Shown: in pieces, positions 1-24,662 of the stretch
Numbering within the stretch: the first letter of the stretch is position 1
Layout of the letters: each line of letters starts with the position of its first letter
NCBI GenBank assembly: GCA_960531495.1
Contig: OY482848.1
Coordinates: forward strand, 37,557,820-37,621,819
Direction: 5' to 3'
DNA: 64,000 nt
From: Zeus faber
Taxonomy: Eukaryota; Chordata; Actinopteri; Zeiformes; Zeidae
Notes under the pieces: generated by a model
Told to the model about the DNA's origin: nothing
Seen by the model: only the letters and a program-made list of their open reading frames with translations
Databases searched by the model: none
Position numbers and translations under genes: made by a program

Positions 1-433
1 ATCCAGGAAGTAGAGTGAGTGAGTGGACTGAGGAAACACTTTTTAATGAATCCCTGTAACGGGCGTGGCAGATCCTCAAGGCCATCCGTGTACCTGGTGT
101 ACACAGACACCATGTATGTGTCATTTTGAAGAACCTCTGTTTTTTAATGACTTTCTAGAGACTTTTTCCTCTGTGAGAACAGCTGGTCCAATTGCCAAGC
201 AAACAGCTTTTCAAGTTTCTTAGAGCTGATGATGTTTCATGTTGAGCTTTTTATTTTTGGACCCAGATCTACAGCCAGAAAGAAACTCAGGGAGGGGAGA
301 GTAAAAGAGTAGAGTAGGGGATGAGAGAGGGGAAAGGAGAGGGCAGGAGAGGAAACTAGAAGGAAGGAGAGGAGAGGGGAAGAGAGGAGAAGAGAAGGAG
401 AACAAGAGTGGCTCAGCTTGATCTTTCCAGTCA

Positions 434-11528
<11,095 letters not shown>

Positions 11529-11599
11529 CTGCCAGCCGGACAGCACGCGTGCAGCTCCCAGTCTGAAGGAGCCATTTATCTGGAGAGAGAAACCACAGT

Positions 11600-13190
11600 C
11601 AGCTACTGGGACACTGGGATCCCCCCAGTACAACCAGTCTGCTACTGGCAACACTGAGAGCCCCCCAGTACAACCAGTCTGCTACTGGAATACTAGGAGC
11701 CCCCCAGGTCAACCAGTCTGCTACTGGGGACACTGGGAGCCCCCCAGTACAACCAGCCTGTAGTGGGAACACTGGGAGCCCCCCAGTACAACCAGTCTGT
11801 ACTGGGAACACTGGAAGCCCCCGTGTATGACCAGTCTGCAACTGGGAACACTGGGAGCCCCCCAGTACAACCAATTTGTTACTGGGAACACTGGGAGACT
11901 TGGAGCCCCTGGAACACTTGGAGCCCCTGGAACACTTGGAGCCCCCCAGTACACCAGTCTGCTACTCGGAAAACGGAGAGCCCCTCAGTACAACCAGTCT
12001 GCTACTGGAATATTGGGAGCCCCCCAGTTCAACCAGTCTGCTACTGGGGACACTGGGAGCCTCCCAGTACAACCAGTCTGTTACCAGGAACACTGGGAGC
12101 CTCCCAGTACGACCAGTCTACTACTGGGAACACTGGGAGCCCCCCAGTACAACCAGTCCATACTGGGAACACTGGGAGCCCCCCAGTACAACCAGTCTGT
12201 TACCGGGAACACTGGGAGCCCCCCAGTGCGATCAGTCTGCAACTGGGAATACTGGGAGCCTCCCAGTACAACCTGTCTGTACTGGGAACACTGGGAGCCC
12301 CCCAGTACAACCAGTCTGCTACTGGGAACACTAGGAGCCTCCCAGTAAAACCAGTCTGCTACTTGGAACACTGGGAGCCCCCCTGTACAACCAGTCTGCT
12401 ACTGGGAACACTGAGAGCCTCCCAGTACAACCAGTGTGCTACTGGAAACACTAAGAGCCTCCTGGTAAAACCAGTCTGCTACTGGGAACACTGGGAGCCC
12501 CCCGGTACGTCCAGTCTGCTACTGGGAACACTTGGAGCCTCCCAGTACAACCAATGTGCTACTGGGAACACTGGGAGCCCCCGGTACAACTAGTCTGCTA
12601 CTGGGAACACTGGGAGCCCCCTGGTACAACCAGTCTGCTACTGGGAACACTGGGAGCCACCCAGTACAACCAGTCTGCGACTGGGAATCCTGGAAGCCTC
12701 CCAGTACGACCAGTCTGCTACTGGGAACAATGGGAGCCTCCCAGTAAAACCAGTCTGTTACTGCGAACACTGGGAGCCCCCCAGTACAACCAGTCTTTTA
12801 CTGGGAACACTGGGAGCCTCCCAGTACGACCAGTCTGCTTGTGGGAACACTGGGAGTCCCCCGGTACAACCAGTCTGTTACTGGGAACACTGGGAGTCGC
12901 CCAGTATGACCAGTCTGTTACTGGAAACACAGGGAGCACCCCGGTACAACCAGTCTGCTATTAGGAACACTGGGAGCCTCCAAGTACAACCAGTCTATTA
13001 CCGGGAACACTGGGAGCCCCCCAGTACAACCAGTCTGTACTGGGAACACTGGTAGCCCCCCAGTACAACCAGTCTTTTACTGGAAACACTGGGAGCCCCC
13101 CGGTACAACCAGTTTGCTATTGGGAACACTGGGAGCCCCCCAGTAAAACCAGTATGCTACTGGGTCCACTGGGAGCCCCCAAGGAGATAT
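11600..13190. repeat. 40-bp minisatellite (cagtctgctactgggaacac)
   Basis: About 39 copies of a unit of cagtctgctactgggaacac plus tgggagccccccagtacaac begin about 20 bp from the acceptor of TTBK1's first coding exon. It is open in several frames on both strands for up to 276 codons; these frames are repeat artefacts, not genes. Confidence 0.94.
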
Positions 13191-13263
13191 AGGCAGAATT
13201 CTATCAAAATCAATTTAACTATATTTAACTTGTCAATCAAATCAGAAACAACATCATGAACCA

Positions 13264-13268
13264 TATAC

Positions 13269-13313
<45 letters not shown>

Positions 13314-14130
13314 ATGTATATATATGATTTACATTACATAAACCCCTCAACTTATGATTTGTTAATCACAATGGAAATCAATGCAAACTGGCATCAACAG
13401 ATGAATATTTGAGATAAATCTCTTCAGCGTTAGAAATTAATGAAGGTGTTTTCTCTTAAAAGGTGAATTCTGCTCCTGTTCTCCCACTACTACAGTACTA
13501 GCCCAACAAATACTTCCACTACTACAGTACTAGCCCAACAGATACTCTGACTACTACAGTACTAGCCCGACAGATACTCCCCACTACTACAGTATTATCT
13601 CAACAGATACTTCCACTAGTCCAGTACTAGCCCAACAGATACTTCCACTACTACAGTACTAGCCCAACAGATATTTCCACTCCGACAGTACTATCCCAAC
13701 AGATACTCCCACTACTACAGTATTATCTCAACAGATACTTCCACTACTACAGTACTAGCCCAACAGATACTTCCACTACTACAGTACTAGCCCAACAGAT
13801 ACTCCCACTACTACAGTATTATCCCAACAGATACTCCCACTACTACAGTATTATCCCAACAGATACTTCCACTACTACAGTACTATCCCAACAGATACTC
13901 CTAGTACTACAGTACTATCCCAGCAGATACTCCCAGTATTACAGTACTATCCCAGCAGACACTCCCAGTATTACAGTACTATCCCAACAGATACTCCCAG
14001 TACTACAGTACCCTCCCAGCAGATACTCCCAGTACTACAGTACTCTCCCAGCAGATGCTCACAGTACTACAGTACTCTCCCAGCAGATACTCCCAGTACT
14101 ACAGTACTCTCCCAGCAGATACTCCCAGTA
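13264..14130. repeat. (AT)n microsatellite then 32-bp minisatellite
   Basis: (TA)n occupies 13269-13310. At 13470-14130 there are about 21 copies of a unit combining ctactacagtactagcccaa and cagatacttcca. 13311-13469 is AT-rich with no gene seen. Confidence 0.9.
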
Positions 14131-15290
14131 CATAGAAACACCTTCAATCATTTCTACCATTGAAACATGAGAAACCAAGGCTGTATTTTCTTGGTTCATC
14201 TTTAATTTGTTTCATTTATTTGTGAATATAATTTGGCAGTTTTAATGGAAATGTACAAATATTTGGGGATTTAGTTTTATCTTATTTTCATGTTTTTATG
14301 TATATATTTGGATAGAAATCTGCCTCGGGGGGGGGGGGGGGTAGCGAGGGCTGCAGCAGATTCAGAGGAACCAGAAATGTGCCTCCTGCAGGTCAAAGTG
14401 GACGACACTGAAGAGCTGACCTCTGACCTCTGACCTGCATCCATCCAAATTCCTTCTTTCAACAGTTAAATTAAAAACTGACCCGTCAGTTAGTTAGTAC
14501 TGACCCGTCAGTATTAACCGGTCGGTGAGGAGGGAGGGTGTAGAAGGATGGAGGTTCCCAAACTGTACCTCAGGGACTAATCTGCTTTAAATGTTGACCT
14601 GATGACCTGAGGTCAGAGGTCAGAGGTCAGGTGGGCTTCAGCGTAACATAGAGTTTGACCTCCATCCTTTTTGTCTTTCTTTTTGTCTGCCTGTCTTTCT
14701 GTCTGTCCATCTGTTTGCCTGCCTTTCGTTCTGAATGCCCGCCTGTCTGTCTTTCTGTCTGCCTGTCGGCCCGACTGTCTGTCTGATCATGAAACGGGCG
14801 AATAGCGACACAAACAGGAAGCTTCATCCATCGATCTCCCACTTCTCAGCTCGTGTTTGATTGCATTTCATCAGATTTTTATCCAGTTGATCCTTAAATA
14901 AATAGAAATATGAAAGATCATAAATGTATGACGATGCAGGGAGCTCCACCCGTTTCTGAGCTTCAATCCACGTCAAGGAGCAGAGAGACGCCGCCGGCAG
15001 GACTGAAGAGCCATCTTTATCTTTTGGATCAATATCAATCTGGAGCTTGACAACGATGATTCAATGGACTTGAGATCAATGTGCATGGAGGTCCTGCATG
15101 CACAGCCGCATGCAGGACTGCAGGTGGTGCTGTGCATGCAGAGCTCAGCGGACCGGGAAGTGCCGTCATGCCCCCACCCCAAACCAGTCCGGACCGGGAC
15201 GGTGCAGCAGCCAATGGGTGCAGCTTCAGCGGGAAAGGAGCTCGAGGACAACGGAAGTGGACGACAGCTCCGGCAGAGGGACCGCGGCTT
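14131..15290. other. Unique sequence with poly-G, (CTGT)n and a CpG-rich end
   Basis: The stretch contains a G13 run (14328-14341) and a ctgtctttctgtctgcctg microsatellite (14670-14790). GC content rises from 14970 onward. No exon was recognised. The 15080-15290 part could hold a noncoding 5' exon or promoter of TTBK1 (see separate entry). Confidence 0.5.
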
Positions 15291-15300
15291 TAACCCGCTT
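15080..15300 (-). promoter_or_regulatory. Candidate TTBK1 upstream promoter or 5' exon region
   Basis: This is the first non-repetitive, CpG-containing block upstream of the TTBK1 coding start. It has an ETS-type core (cggaagtg, 15252-15259) and GC-rich flanks. The alternative candidate is the CpG block at 23.8-24.4 kb. Assignment rests on position and composition only. Confidence 0.25.
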
Positions 15301-18300
15301 CATCCGGGTCCTACCCGGTTCAACCGGGTTCCACCAGCTCTACGCGGTTCAACCCGGTTGCGGTTCCAACCGGTTCCACCTGGTCCCACCAGGTTCAACA
15401 CAGTTCCACCCAGTTCAACAAGGATCTGCGCGGGTCCGCCTGGTTCCGCCTGGTTCAACCAGGTGGTTGCAGCCTAGGCCAGGACCCAGTGGAGGTAAAG
15501 TCTCTGTTCACTGCAGAGGAACAATCCTTACTCTAGTTTAGCCTGGTTTAGTCTGGTTTAGTCTAGGTGTAGTCTAGTTTAGTCTGGTTTAGTCTGGTTT
15601 AGTCTAGTTTAGTTTAGTTTAGTCTAGTTTAGTCTAGTTTAGTATGGATTAGTCTGGTTTAGTCTGGTTTAGTCTAGTGTAGTCTGGTTCAGTCTGGTTT
15701 AGTCTGGCTTAGTTTAGTTTAGTCTAGTTTAGTATGGATTAGTCTGGTTTAGTCTGGTTTAATCTAGTGTAGTCTTGTTTGGTCTGGTTTAGTCTGGTGT
15801 ACTCTGGTTTAGGCTAGTTTAGTCTAATTTAGTGTGGATTAGTCTGGTTGAGTCAAATCTATTCTAGTTCAATCTGGTTTATTCTAGTTTAGTCTAGTTT
15901 AGTCAAATCTAGTCTAGTCTAATCTGATTTAGTTTAGTTTAGTCTGGTTAAGTCTAGTTAAGTCTAGTTTAGTGTGGATTAGTCTGGTCTAGTCTAGTTT
16001 AGTGTGGATTATTCTGGTTGAGTATGGTTGAGTCTAGTTTAGTCTAGTGTAGTCTGGTTTAGTCTAGTGTAGTCTGGTTCAGTCTGGTTTAGTCTGGCTT
16101 AGTCTAGTTTAGTTTAGTTTTGTGTGGATTAGTCTGATTTAGACAGGTTTAGTCTGGTTTAGTCTAGTTTAGTCTCGTTTAGTCTTGTTTAGTCTTGTTT
16201 AGTCTGGTTTAGTCTAGTGCAGTCTAGTGCAGTCTTGTTGAGTCTAGTGTAGTCTAGTTTACGTCTGGTTTAGTCAAATCTAGTCTAGTTGAATCTGGTT
16301 TATTCTAGTTTAGTCTAGTTTAGTCTAATCTAGTCTAGTTTAATCTGGTTTAGTTTAGTTTAATCAGGTTTAGTCTAGTTTAGTCTGATTCAGTCTAGTT
16401 AGGTGTGTGTTAGCCTGGTTTAGTCTAGTTAAGTCTAGTTTGGGGTGGATTAGTCTGGTTTAGTCTATTTTTTGTGTGGATTAGTCTGGTTGAGTCTGGT
16501 TGAGTCTAGTTTAGTTTAGTCTAGTGTGGCCTAGTGTAGTCTAGTGTAGTCTGGTTTAGTCTAATGTAGTCTGGTTAAGTCTGGTTGTTTAGTCTGGACT
16601 AGTAGTTTGGGGTGGATTAGTCTGGTTTAGTCTATTTTTTGTGTGAATTAGTCTGGTTGAGTCTGGTTGAGTCTAGTTTAGTCTAGTTTAGTCTGGCTTA
16701 GTCTGGGTTATTCTAGTTTGACCTAGTTTGGTATAGTGTAGTCTAGTTTAGTCTGGTTTAGTCTAGTTTAATCTAGTTTAGTGTGGATTTGTCTGGTTTA
16801 CTCTAGTTTTAGTCTGGCTTAGTCTGGTTTATTTCAGTTTAGTCTAGTTAAATCTATTTTAGTCTAATTTAATCTAGTTTAGTTTAGTCTAGTTTAGTCC
16901 GGTTAGTCCAGTTTAGTCTTGTTTAGTCTCGTTGAGTCTAGTTTAGTGTGAATTAGTCTGGTTTAGTCTAGTTTAGTCTAGCTTAGTCTGGTTTATTCTA
17001 GTTGAGTCTAGTTTATTCTGGTTTCATCTGTTTTAGTCTAGTTTAGTCTGGTTTAGTCTGGTTGTTTAGTCTGGACTAGTAGTTTGGGGTGGATTAGTCT
17101 GGTTTAGTCTATTTTTTGTGTGGATTAGTCTGGTTGAGTCTGGTTGAGTCTAGTTTAGTCTAGTGTAGTCTAGTTTAGTATGGATTAGTCGGGTTTAGTC
17201 AAATCTAGTCTAGTTGAATCTGATTTATTCTAGTTTAGTCTAATCTAGTCTAGTTTCATCTGGTTTGGTCTAGTTTAGTCTGGTTCAGTCTAGTTAGGTG
17301 TCGGTTAGCCTGGTTTAGTCTAGTTAAGTCTAGTTTGGGGTGGATTAGTCTGGTTTAGTCTATTTTTTGTGTGGATTAGTCTGGTTGAGTCTGGTTGAGT
17401 CTAATTTAGTCTAGTGTGGTCTAGTGTAGTCTAGTGTCATCTGGTTTAGTCTATTGTAGTCTGGTTTAGTCTGGTTGTTTAGTCTGGACTAGGAGTTTGG
17501 GGTGGATTAGTCTGGTTTAGTCTATTTTTTTGTGTGGATTAGTCTGGTTGAGTCTGATTGAGTCTAGTTTAGTCTGGCTTAGTCTGGTTTATTCTAGTTT
17601 GACCTCGTTTGGTATAGTGTAGTCTAGTTTAGTCTGGTTTAGTCTAGTCAAGTCTATTTTAGTCTAATTTAGTCTGGTTTAGTCTAGTTTAGTTTAGTCT
17701 AGTTTAGTCCGGTTTAGTCCAGTTTAGTCTCGTTGAGTCTAGTTTAGTGTGAATTAGTCTGGTTTAGTCTAGTTTAGTCTAGCTTAGTCTGGTTTATTCT
17801 AGTTGAGTCTAGTTTATTCTAGTTTCATCTGTTTTAGTCTGGTTTAGTCTGGTTGTTTAGTCTGGACTATTAGTTTGGGGTGGATTAGTCTGGTTTAGTC
17901 TATTTTTTGTGTGGATTAGTCTGGTTGAGTCTGGTTGAGTCTAGTTTAGTTTAGTGTGGTCTAGTGTAGTCTGGTTTAGTCTAATGTAGTCTGGGTTAGT
18001 CTGGTTTAGTCTGGTTTAGTCCGGCTTAGTCTGGTTTAGTCTGGATTAGTCTGGTTTAGTCTAGTTTAGTCTAGTTTAGCCTGGCTTAGTCTGGTTTGTT
18101 CTAGTTTGACCTAGTTTGGTCTAGTTTAGTCTTGTTTAGTCCGGCTTAGTCTGGTTTAGTCTGGATTAGTCTGGTTTAGTCTAGTTTAGTCTAGTTTAGT
18201 CTGGCTTAGTCTGGTTTATTCCAGTTTAGTCTAGTTAAGTCTAGTTTCATCTGTTTTAGTCTAGTTTAGTCTGGTTTAGTCTGGTTGTTTAGTCTGGACT

Positions 18301-18420
18301 AGTAAAGAGCAGGTTGATAGTCTAGTTTAGTCTTGTTTAGTCTGGTTGTTTAGTCTGGACTAGAAAAGAGCAGGTTGTTCATGTTTTTTCAGGTCAGGTC
18401 CGAAAGCACTTGAGCAGTCT
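15300..18420. repeat. 10-bp minisatellite tagtctggtt, about 2.9 kb
   Basis: A small proline-codon-like array (ttcaacccggttccacc, 15300-15470) is followed from 15530 by hundreds of 10-bp units (tagtctggtt, tagtctagtt) with longer higher-order segments (for example agtttggggtggattagtct recurring at 16600, 17090, 17330, 17500 and 17875). No gene is present. Confidence 0.95.
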
Positions 18421-18894
18421 AGTACTGAAAGAACTGTTATGCATCAACTCATACTAGTAGTATTAACTATTACTGCTACTATTGCTAGTAGTACCAGTAC
18501 TACTAGTCAATACCAGTAGTATTGACTAGTAGTATTAGTTAATACTTGTCCTATTAACTAGTAGCAAACTGTCCTGTTTGAGGTTGAATCTTTCTTTTGA
18601 TATTCTTTCACTTTCAGAAGGAAAACATTCTGAAGTTCCAGTAAAACATTCTGTTTCTAGAATACTAATAATACAGTACATATACTGTACATATGTGGTA
18701 TTATATATATATAATACATTTGTAAATTATGTATTTTTTTCAGAAAGACTATAGAATATTCTGAATTAATTTCAAAGCGTTCGATGATAAAAAAGATAAA
18801 AAGACGCTGAACGAGCTTTAGAAGCTGAATTCATCTGTAGAAAACGATAGATCACGTGTTTTATTATTGACTAATATAGAATAGTATTTATTCT
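18421..18894. other. AT-rich spacer between arrays
   Basis: The block has short actagtagtatt-type repeats and AT-rich unique sequence. No coding or RNA feature was seen. Confidence 0.6.
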
Positions 18895-19555
18895 ACTACA
18901 GTGTCATACACTATAGCACAGTATAGTACAGTACACTATAGTAAAGCATAGTACGGTATAGTACAGTATAGTACAGTACAGTATAGCATGGTATAGTACG
19001 TTATAGTACAGTATAGTATGGTATAGTGGGGCATAGTACAGTATAATACGGTATAGCATGATATAGTACGGTATTGTAAGGTATAGTACAGTATAGTACG
19101 GTATAGTATATAAATTACGGTATAGTAAAGTATAGTACAGTATAGCCTGACGGAATAGCACGATTAGTACAGTATGGTATAGTATGTATATTATGGTATA
19201 GTATGGTATAGTACGTATAGTACGGTATAGTACGGTGTAGTATATTAAGTACGGTTTAGTAAAATATAGTACAGTATAGTACGGTATAGCATGATTAGTA
19301 CAGTATAGTATGGTATAGTATGTATATTATGGTATAATATGGTATAGTAAGTATTGTAGGGTATAGTACGGTATAGTACAGTATAATATGGTATAGTATG
19401 TAAAGTACGGTATAGTAAAGTATAGTACAGTATAGTATGGTATAGTACGTATAGTACGGTATGGTACAGTATAGTGTTGTATAGTACAGTATAGTAAGGT
19501 ATAGTACAGTATAGTACAGTATAGTAAGGTATGGTAGAGTAGGGTAGAGTATAGT
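18895..19555. repeat. 10-bp minisatellite tatagtacgg
   Basis: About 65 copies of a decamer alternate as tatagtacag, tatagtacgg and tatagtatgg. 19556-19855 is unique sequence without a recognisable feature. Confidence 0.95.
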
Positions 19556-19855
19556 TATTTAAACGGGGGGTTGTTTACGCCCGCTCTTTAATAGGGATAA
19601 AGGATTAATGGCTGATGAGTATTTGATTGGGATCAGGTTCTTCCAGAAAGAAGAGAGGAAGTGTGCTGTGGAAGGTGCTTCCACTTCCTGTTACTTTTGG
19701 AAGGATCTGAAAGATGATTTGTCTTTTCTCTGCAGTGAAGCCACAAATCTTGGTTTTAGTTTCATGTTTATTTCATGTTAAATGTTCAGGGTGTGGATTT
19801 CCAGCAGCTCACCATGTTCCTCCTGAAGCTACAAGTCAGTCAGGTTACTGCCAGA

Positions 19856-21640
19856 GATAAGATGAGATAAGATAAGATCAGGATGAGATAAGATGAGATA
19901 AGATCAGGATGAAATAAGATGAGAAAAGATGAGATAAGATCAGGATAAGGTGAGATACGATAAAGTAAGACCAGGATGAGATAATATAAGATAATATGAT
20001 ATCAGGATGAGACAAGGTGAGATAAGATGAGACCAGGATAAGATAAACATGAGATGAGATGAGATAAGATGAGATCAGGATGAGACAAGATGAGATAAGA
20101 TCATGAGAAGATGAAATAAAATGACATAAGATGAGATCAGGACGAGATAAGATGAGATGAGATAAGATGAAATAAAATGACATAAGATGAGATCAGGATG
20201 AGATAAGATGAGATCAGATGAGATAAGATTAGATAAGGTGAGATCAGATGAGATCAGATGAGATAAAATGAGATCAGATGAGATAAAAATGAGATCAGAT
20301 GAGATGAGATAAGATGAATTAAGATGAGGTAATATGAGATAAGATGAGATCAGGATGAGATAAGATTAGATAAGATGAGATCAGGATGAGATAAGATGAG
20401 ATCAGGATGAGATAAGATGAGATCAGGATGAGATCAGATGAGATAACATAAGATACGATGAGATCAGATGAGATAAGATGAGATCAGGATGAGATAAGAT
20501 GAGATCAGGGTGAGATACGATGAGATTAGATAAAATGAGATCAGGATGAGATAATATGAGATCAGGATGAGATAAGATGAGATAAGATGAGATCAGGATG
20601 CGATAAGATGAGATAAGATGAGATCAGGATGAGATAAGATTAGATCAGGATGAGATACGATGAGATCAGATGAGATCAGATGAGATCAGATGAGATAAGA
20701 TGAGATCCGATGAGATTCGATGAGATCAGATGAGATAACATAAGATACGATGAGATCAGATGAGATCAGGTGAGATAAAATGAGATCAGGGTGAGATGAG
20801 ATGAGATCAGATGAGATAAAATGAGATCAGGATGAGATAAGATGAGATAAATTGAGATAAGATGAGCTCAGATGAGATCAGCTGAGATCAGAAGAGATAC
20901 AATTTGACACGATGAGATGAGATAAAATGAGATAAGATAAGATCAGGATGAGATAAGATATCAGGATGAGATAAGATGAGATCAGGGTGAGATAAGATGA
21001 GATGAGATAAAATTAGATCAGGATGAGATAAGATGAGATCCAATGAGATAAGATTAGATAAAATGAGATCACAATGAGATCATAATAGATCATAATGAGA
21101 TAATGAGGTAAGGTTAGATCAGGATGAGATCAGATGAGATCAGATGAGCTCAGATGAGATCAGCTGAGATCAGATGAGATAAAATGAGACAAGATGAGAT
21201 CAGGATGAGATAAGATTAGATCAAATGAGATAAGATGAGATCGGGATCACATAAAATGAGATAAGATGAGATCAGGATGAGATAAGATTAGATAAGATGA
21301 GATAAGATGAGTAAAATGAGATAATATGAGCTCAGATGAAATCAGATGAGATCAGATGGGATATAATGAGATACGATGAGATCAGGATGAGATAAGATGA
21401 GATAAGATTAGATAAAATGAGATACGATGAGATAAGATGAGATCAGGATCACATAAAATAAGATAAGATGAGATAAGATGAGATCAGGATGAGATAAGAT
21501 GAGATAAGATTAGATAAAATGAGATACGATGAGATAAGATGAGATCAGGATGAGATAAGATGAGATCAGGATGAGATAAGATGATATCAGGATCACATAA
21601 AATGAGATTACATAAGATAATCAGAGGAGGATCAGACCTT
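19856..21640. repeat. 5/10-bp minisatellite gatgagataa/gatcag
   Basis: About 1.8 kb of gataagatgagatcagga-type units are built on a GAT-A/G pentamer. The plus strand is purine-rich. Confidence 0.95.
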
Positions 21641-22349
21641 CAACTGGACATGTATAGGGTTAGGGTATGGGGTATACAAAGATTAATATAGACGTATATA
21701 CAGTGTATATAGATGTAGATATATGTATATACAGTGTATATAGTTGTATTTAGATGTATATACAGTGTATATACTGTACAGTGTATATAGATGTATACAG
21801 TGTATATAGATGTATACAGATGTATATACAGTGTATATAGATGTATACCGATGTTTACATACATATACATATATATATATATATTTCATCACAGTATTAT
21901 AATAACTTCTTGAGTTGTTCAGCTCCACAGTGCAAACTGAGATGAGACAAGAGGATTAGACCTTCACCTGGGCATGTTGTATACAGATGTTTATACAGTG
22001 TATATACTGTACAGTGTATATAGATGTATATACACAAAGATACAGTGTATATAGATATATATACACTGTATATTATGTATAGTGTATATAATGTATACAG
22101 ATGTTTACATACATATCCATATCTATACACATATACATACACACACATATATATGTATATATATATATATTTCATCACAGTATTATAATACGTTCTTGAG
22201 TTGTACAGCTCCACAGTACAAGGATTAGACCTTCACCTGGACATGTATATACACTGTATATACAGATGTATATACAATGCATATACTGTACAGTGTATAT
22301 AGATGTATATACACTGTATATACTGTATAGTGTATACATATGTTTACAT

Positions 22350-22384
<35 letters not shown>

Positions 22385-22580
22385 CATATATACACAGTGT
22401 ATATAGGTGTATATAGATGTATATACAGTGTATATGGATGTATATACAGTGTATATAGATGTATACACAGTATATATACTGTACAGTGTATATAGATGTA
22501 AATAGAAGTATTGAGACGTATATACAGTGTATATATATAAATTTAATCATGGTATTATCATAAGTTCTTCATGTTGTTCA
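21640..22580. repeat. Higher-order tatatacagtgtatatagatg array
   Basis: Blocks of tgtatatacagtgtatatag alternate with a conserved unique-like segment (attataat, cttgagttgttcagctcc) that recurs at about 21895, 22185 and 22555. The higher-order period is therefore roughly 285-370 bp. Confidence 0.9.
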
Positions 22581-22799
22581 GCTCCACAGTGCATAGTCAT
22601 AGTATGGAAGTGCATGCGCAGTGGTTCTCCCTCACCTTCAACACAAAGTGGAATCATTTCAGTACAGAGTCAGTTGGAACGGATGGGACCTACCTGGACC
22701 CGGGAGGAACCCAGCTTCACTTTAAAACCCACAAAGATCCACTGGTCCTGGACCACAACCACCTGCTCCAACTGATAAGAAAGAAGCCTCCTCTCTGCA

Positions 22800-23830
22800 A
22801 TGTAGTCTGGTCCGGGTGCGTGTCTAGTGTGGTCTGGGTCTCGTGTGGTCCGGGTCTAGTGTGGTCCGGGTCCGGGTCTAGTGTGTTCCGAGTCCGGGTC
22901 TAGTGTGGGCTGGGTCCAGGTCTAGTGTGGTCCGGTTCCGGGTCTCGTGTGGTCAGGGTCTGGGTCTAGTGTGGTCCCAGTACTGGTCTATTATGGTCAG
23001 GGTCTGGGTCTAGTGTGGTCTGGGACCGAGTCTAGTGTGGTCCCGGTCCAGGTCTAGTGTAGTCAGGGTCCGGGTCTCATGTGGTCTGGGACCGGGTCTA
23101 GTGTGGTCCCGGTCTGGGTCTAGTGTGGTCAAGGTCCGGGTCTATTGTGGTCTGGGACCGGGTCTAGTGTGGTCTGGGACCGGGTCTGGTGTGGTCCGGA
23201 TCTGTTTCCTCTCCAGATATTCATTTGATTCGCTGTAAAAGATGCACAGTGTCCGCCTGATTGAGATAATGAACCAAACCCTAACTGAGCTTGACTAACC
23301 CTGACTAATGACTAACTAACCACCAACTAACCCTGACTAATCACTAACTAACCACCAACTAAGCCTGACTGATTACTAACTAACCCTGACTAATCACTAA
23401 CTAGCCATCAACTAAGCCTGACTAATTACTAACTAACCCTGACTAATCACTAACTAACCACCAACTAAGCCTGACTAATTACTAACTAACCCTGACTAAG
23501 CACTTACTAACCATTAACTAAGCCTGACTAATTACTAACTAACCCTGACTAATCACTAACTAACCACCAACTAAGCTTGACAAACCACTGACTCAAGCTG
23601 AATAACCATCAACTAAGCCTGACTTATTACTAACTAACCACCAACTACGCCAGACTAATGACTAACCCTGACTTATCACTAACTAACCACCAACTAAGCC
23701 TGACTAACCACTCACTAACCACCAACTAAGCCTGACTAACCACTAACTTAGCCTCACTAACCAATAACTAACCTTGACTAACCACCAACTAAGCCTGACT
23801 AGTCACTAACTAATCCTGACTAACACATCT
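22800..23830. repeat. Two adjacent minisatellites
   Basis: 22800-23200 carries gtctagtgtggtccgggtc units. 23270-23830 carries ctgactaatcactaactaac and caccaactaagc units. 22580-22800 is unique-looking sequence with no gene recognised. Confidence 0.9.
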
Positions 23831-23834
23831 AACC

Positions 23835-24420
23835 CTAACCGACCCACCCGTCAAACCCGGGACAGCCCTCCCGTCGGACCAGGCCGCACGCGCCGCACTG
23901 CAGAGACGCACCTCGCCCCCCCCCCCCCCCCCCTCCCCCTCCCCCTCCGGATGGATCCTTTATTCTAACAGAAACCTTCATCTTCATCTTCATCCTCATC
24001 CTCATCTCCATCCTCATCTTCGTCTTCCTCCGACATGTCGTCGATCCTCCGACATCCGAGTCAGAGAAACAACATTTCATTTCAGGACCGAATGTCCGAC
24101 GAATAAGAGATCACAGATAAACCCGGACCCCGCCGGACCCCGCCGGACCATGTACCTTATTTCTGCTTCTCTTCTCAGTCACCCGGCGTTGCTCATTGTT
24201 CGGCCTTCATCCGTCTCTTCTCCTCCTCCTCCATCTTTACAGCTCCATCCCTCCTTCATCCTCTCTCCTCCTCCACCCAGCATCAGCAACGCACGTAGAC
24301 GCAGAACACGCAGACGCACAACACGACGCGCTTCAGACGCCTGTCATGATACGTCAATAGGGCCGCCATCTTGCCACGGTCTCTGACTGCGAGCACTGCT
24401 GTGAGACAAGGCCCATAATA
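23835..24420 (-). promoter_or_regulatory. CpG-rich candidate promoter block with YY1 motif
   Basis: After 8 kb of satellites, the sequence turns CpG-rich (ggccgcacgcgccgcactgc, cacgtagacgc). An inverted YY1-type motif gccgccatctt sits at 24362-24372 (minus strand AAGATGGCGGC). A second motif in opposite orientation lies at 24663. This suggests a bidirectional start region, perhaps for a far-upstream TTBK1 exon on the minus strand. A C17-type run at 23917-23933 is also present. Confidence 0.4.
23965..24036 (-). other. Short acidic ORF (23 aa) in CpG block
   Basis: ATG at 24036 opens MSEEDEDEDGD, then DE repeats and GFC before TAG. It could be an upstream ORF or just a (GAT/GAA)n repeat. There is no homology basis. 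Confidence 0.2.
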
Positions 24421-24662
24421 CACAGAAATGTATAAAAAACATATAACAATTATTCATATATATTTGTACATTAACATTTTTGTATATATACTTTGCTTCC
24501 ATATATTTGTATTTTCTCACATGAACTTTCACCCGTTAGCTCCTGCTGTAGACCGCGTCTTAGAATATCATGATTAACATATTAGAACATTATTAGAAGC
24601 GTCATTGGAATTGTATTTCTGTAACCTACCTGTGATACGCCGAGCAAAATTAACACCGCGTC

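Noticed and set aside
11763-12964. Long overlapping reading frames (up to 276 codons) on both strands
   Set aside because: They are entirely made of the 40-bp minisatellite. Every frame is open because the unit lacks stops; there is no domain or start context.
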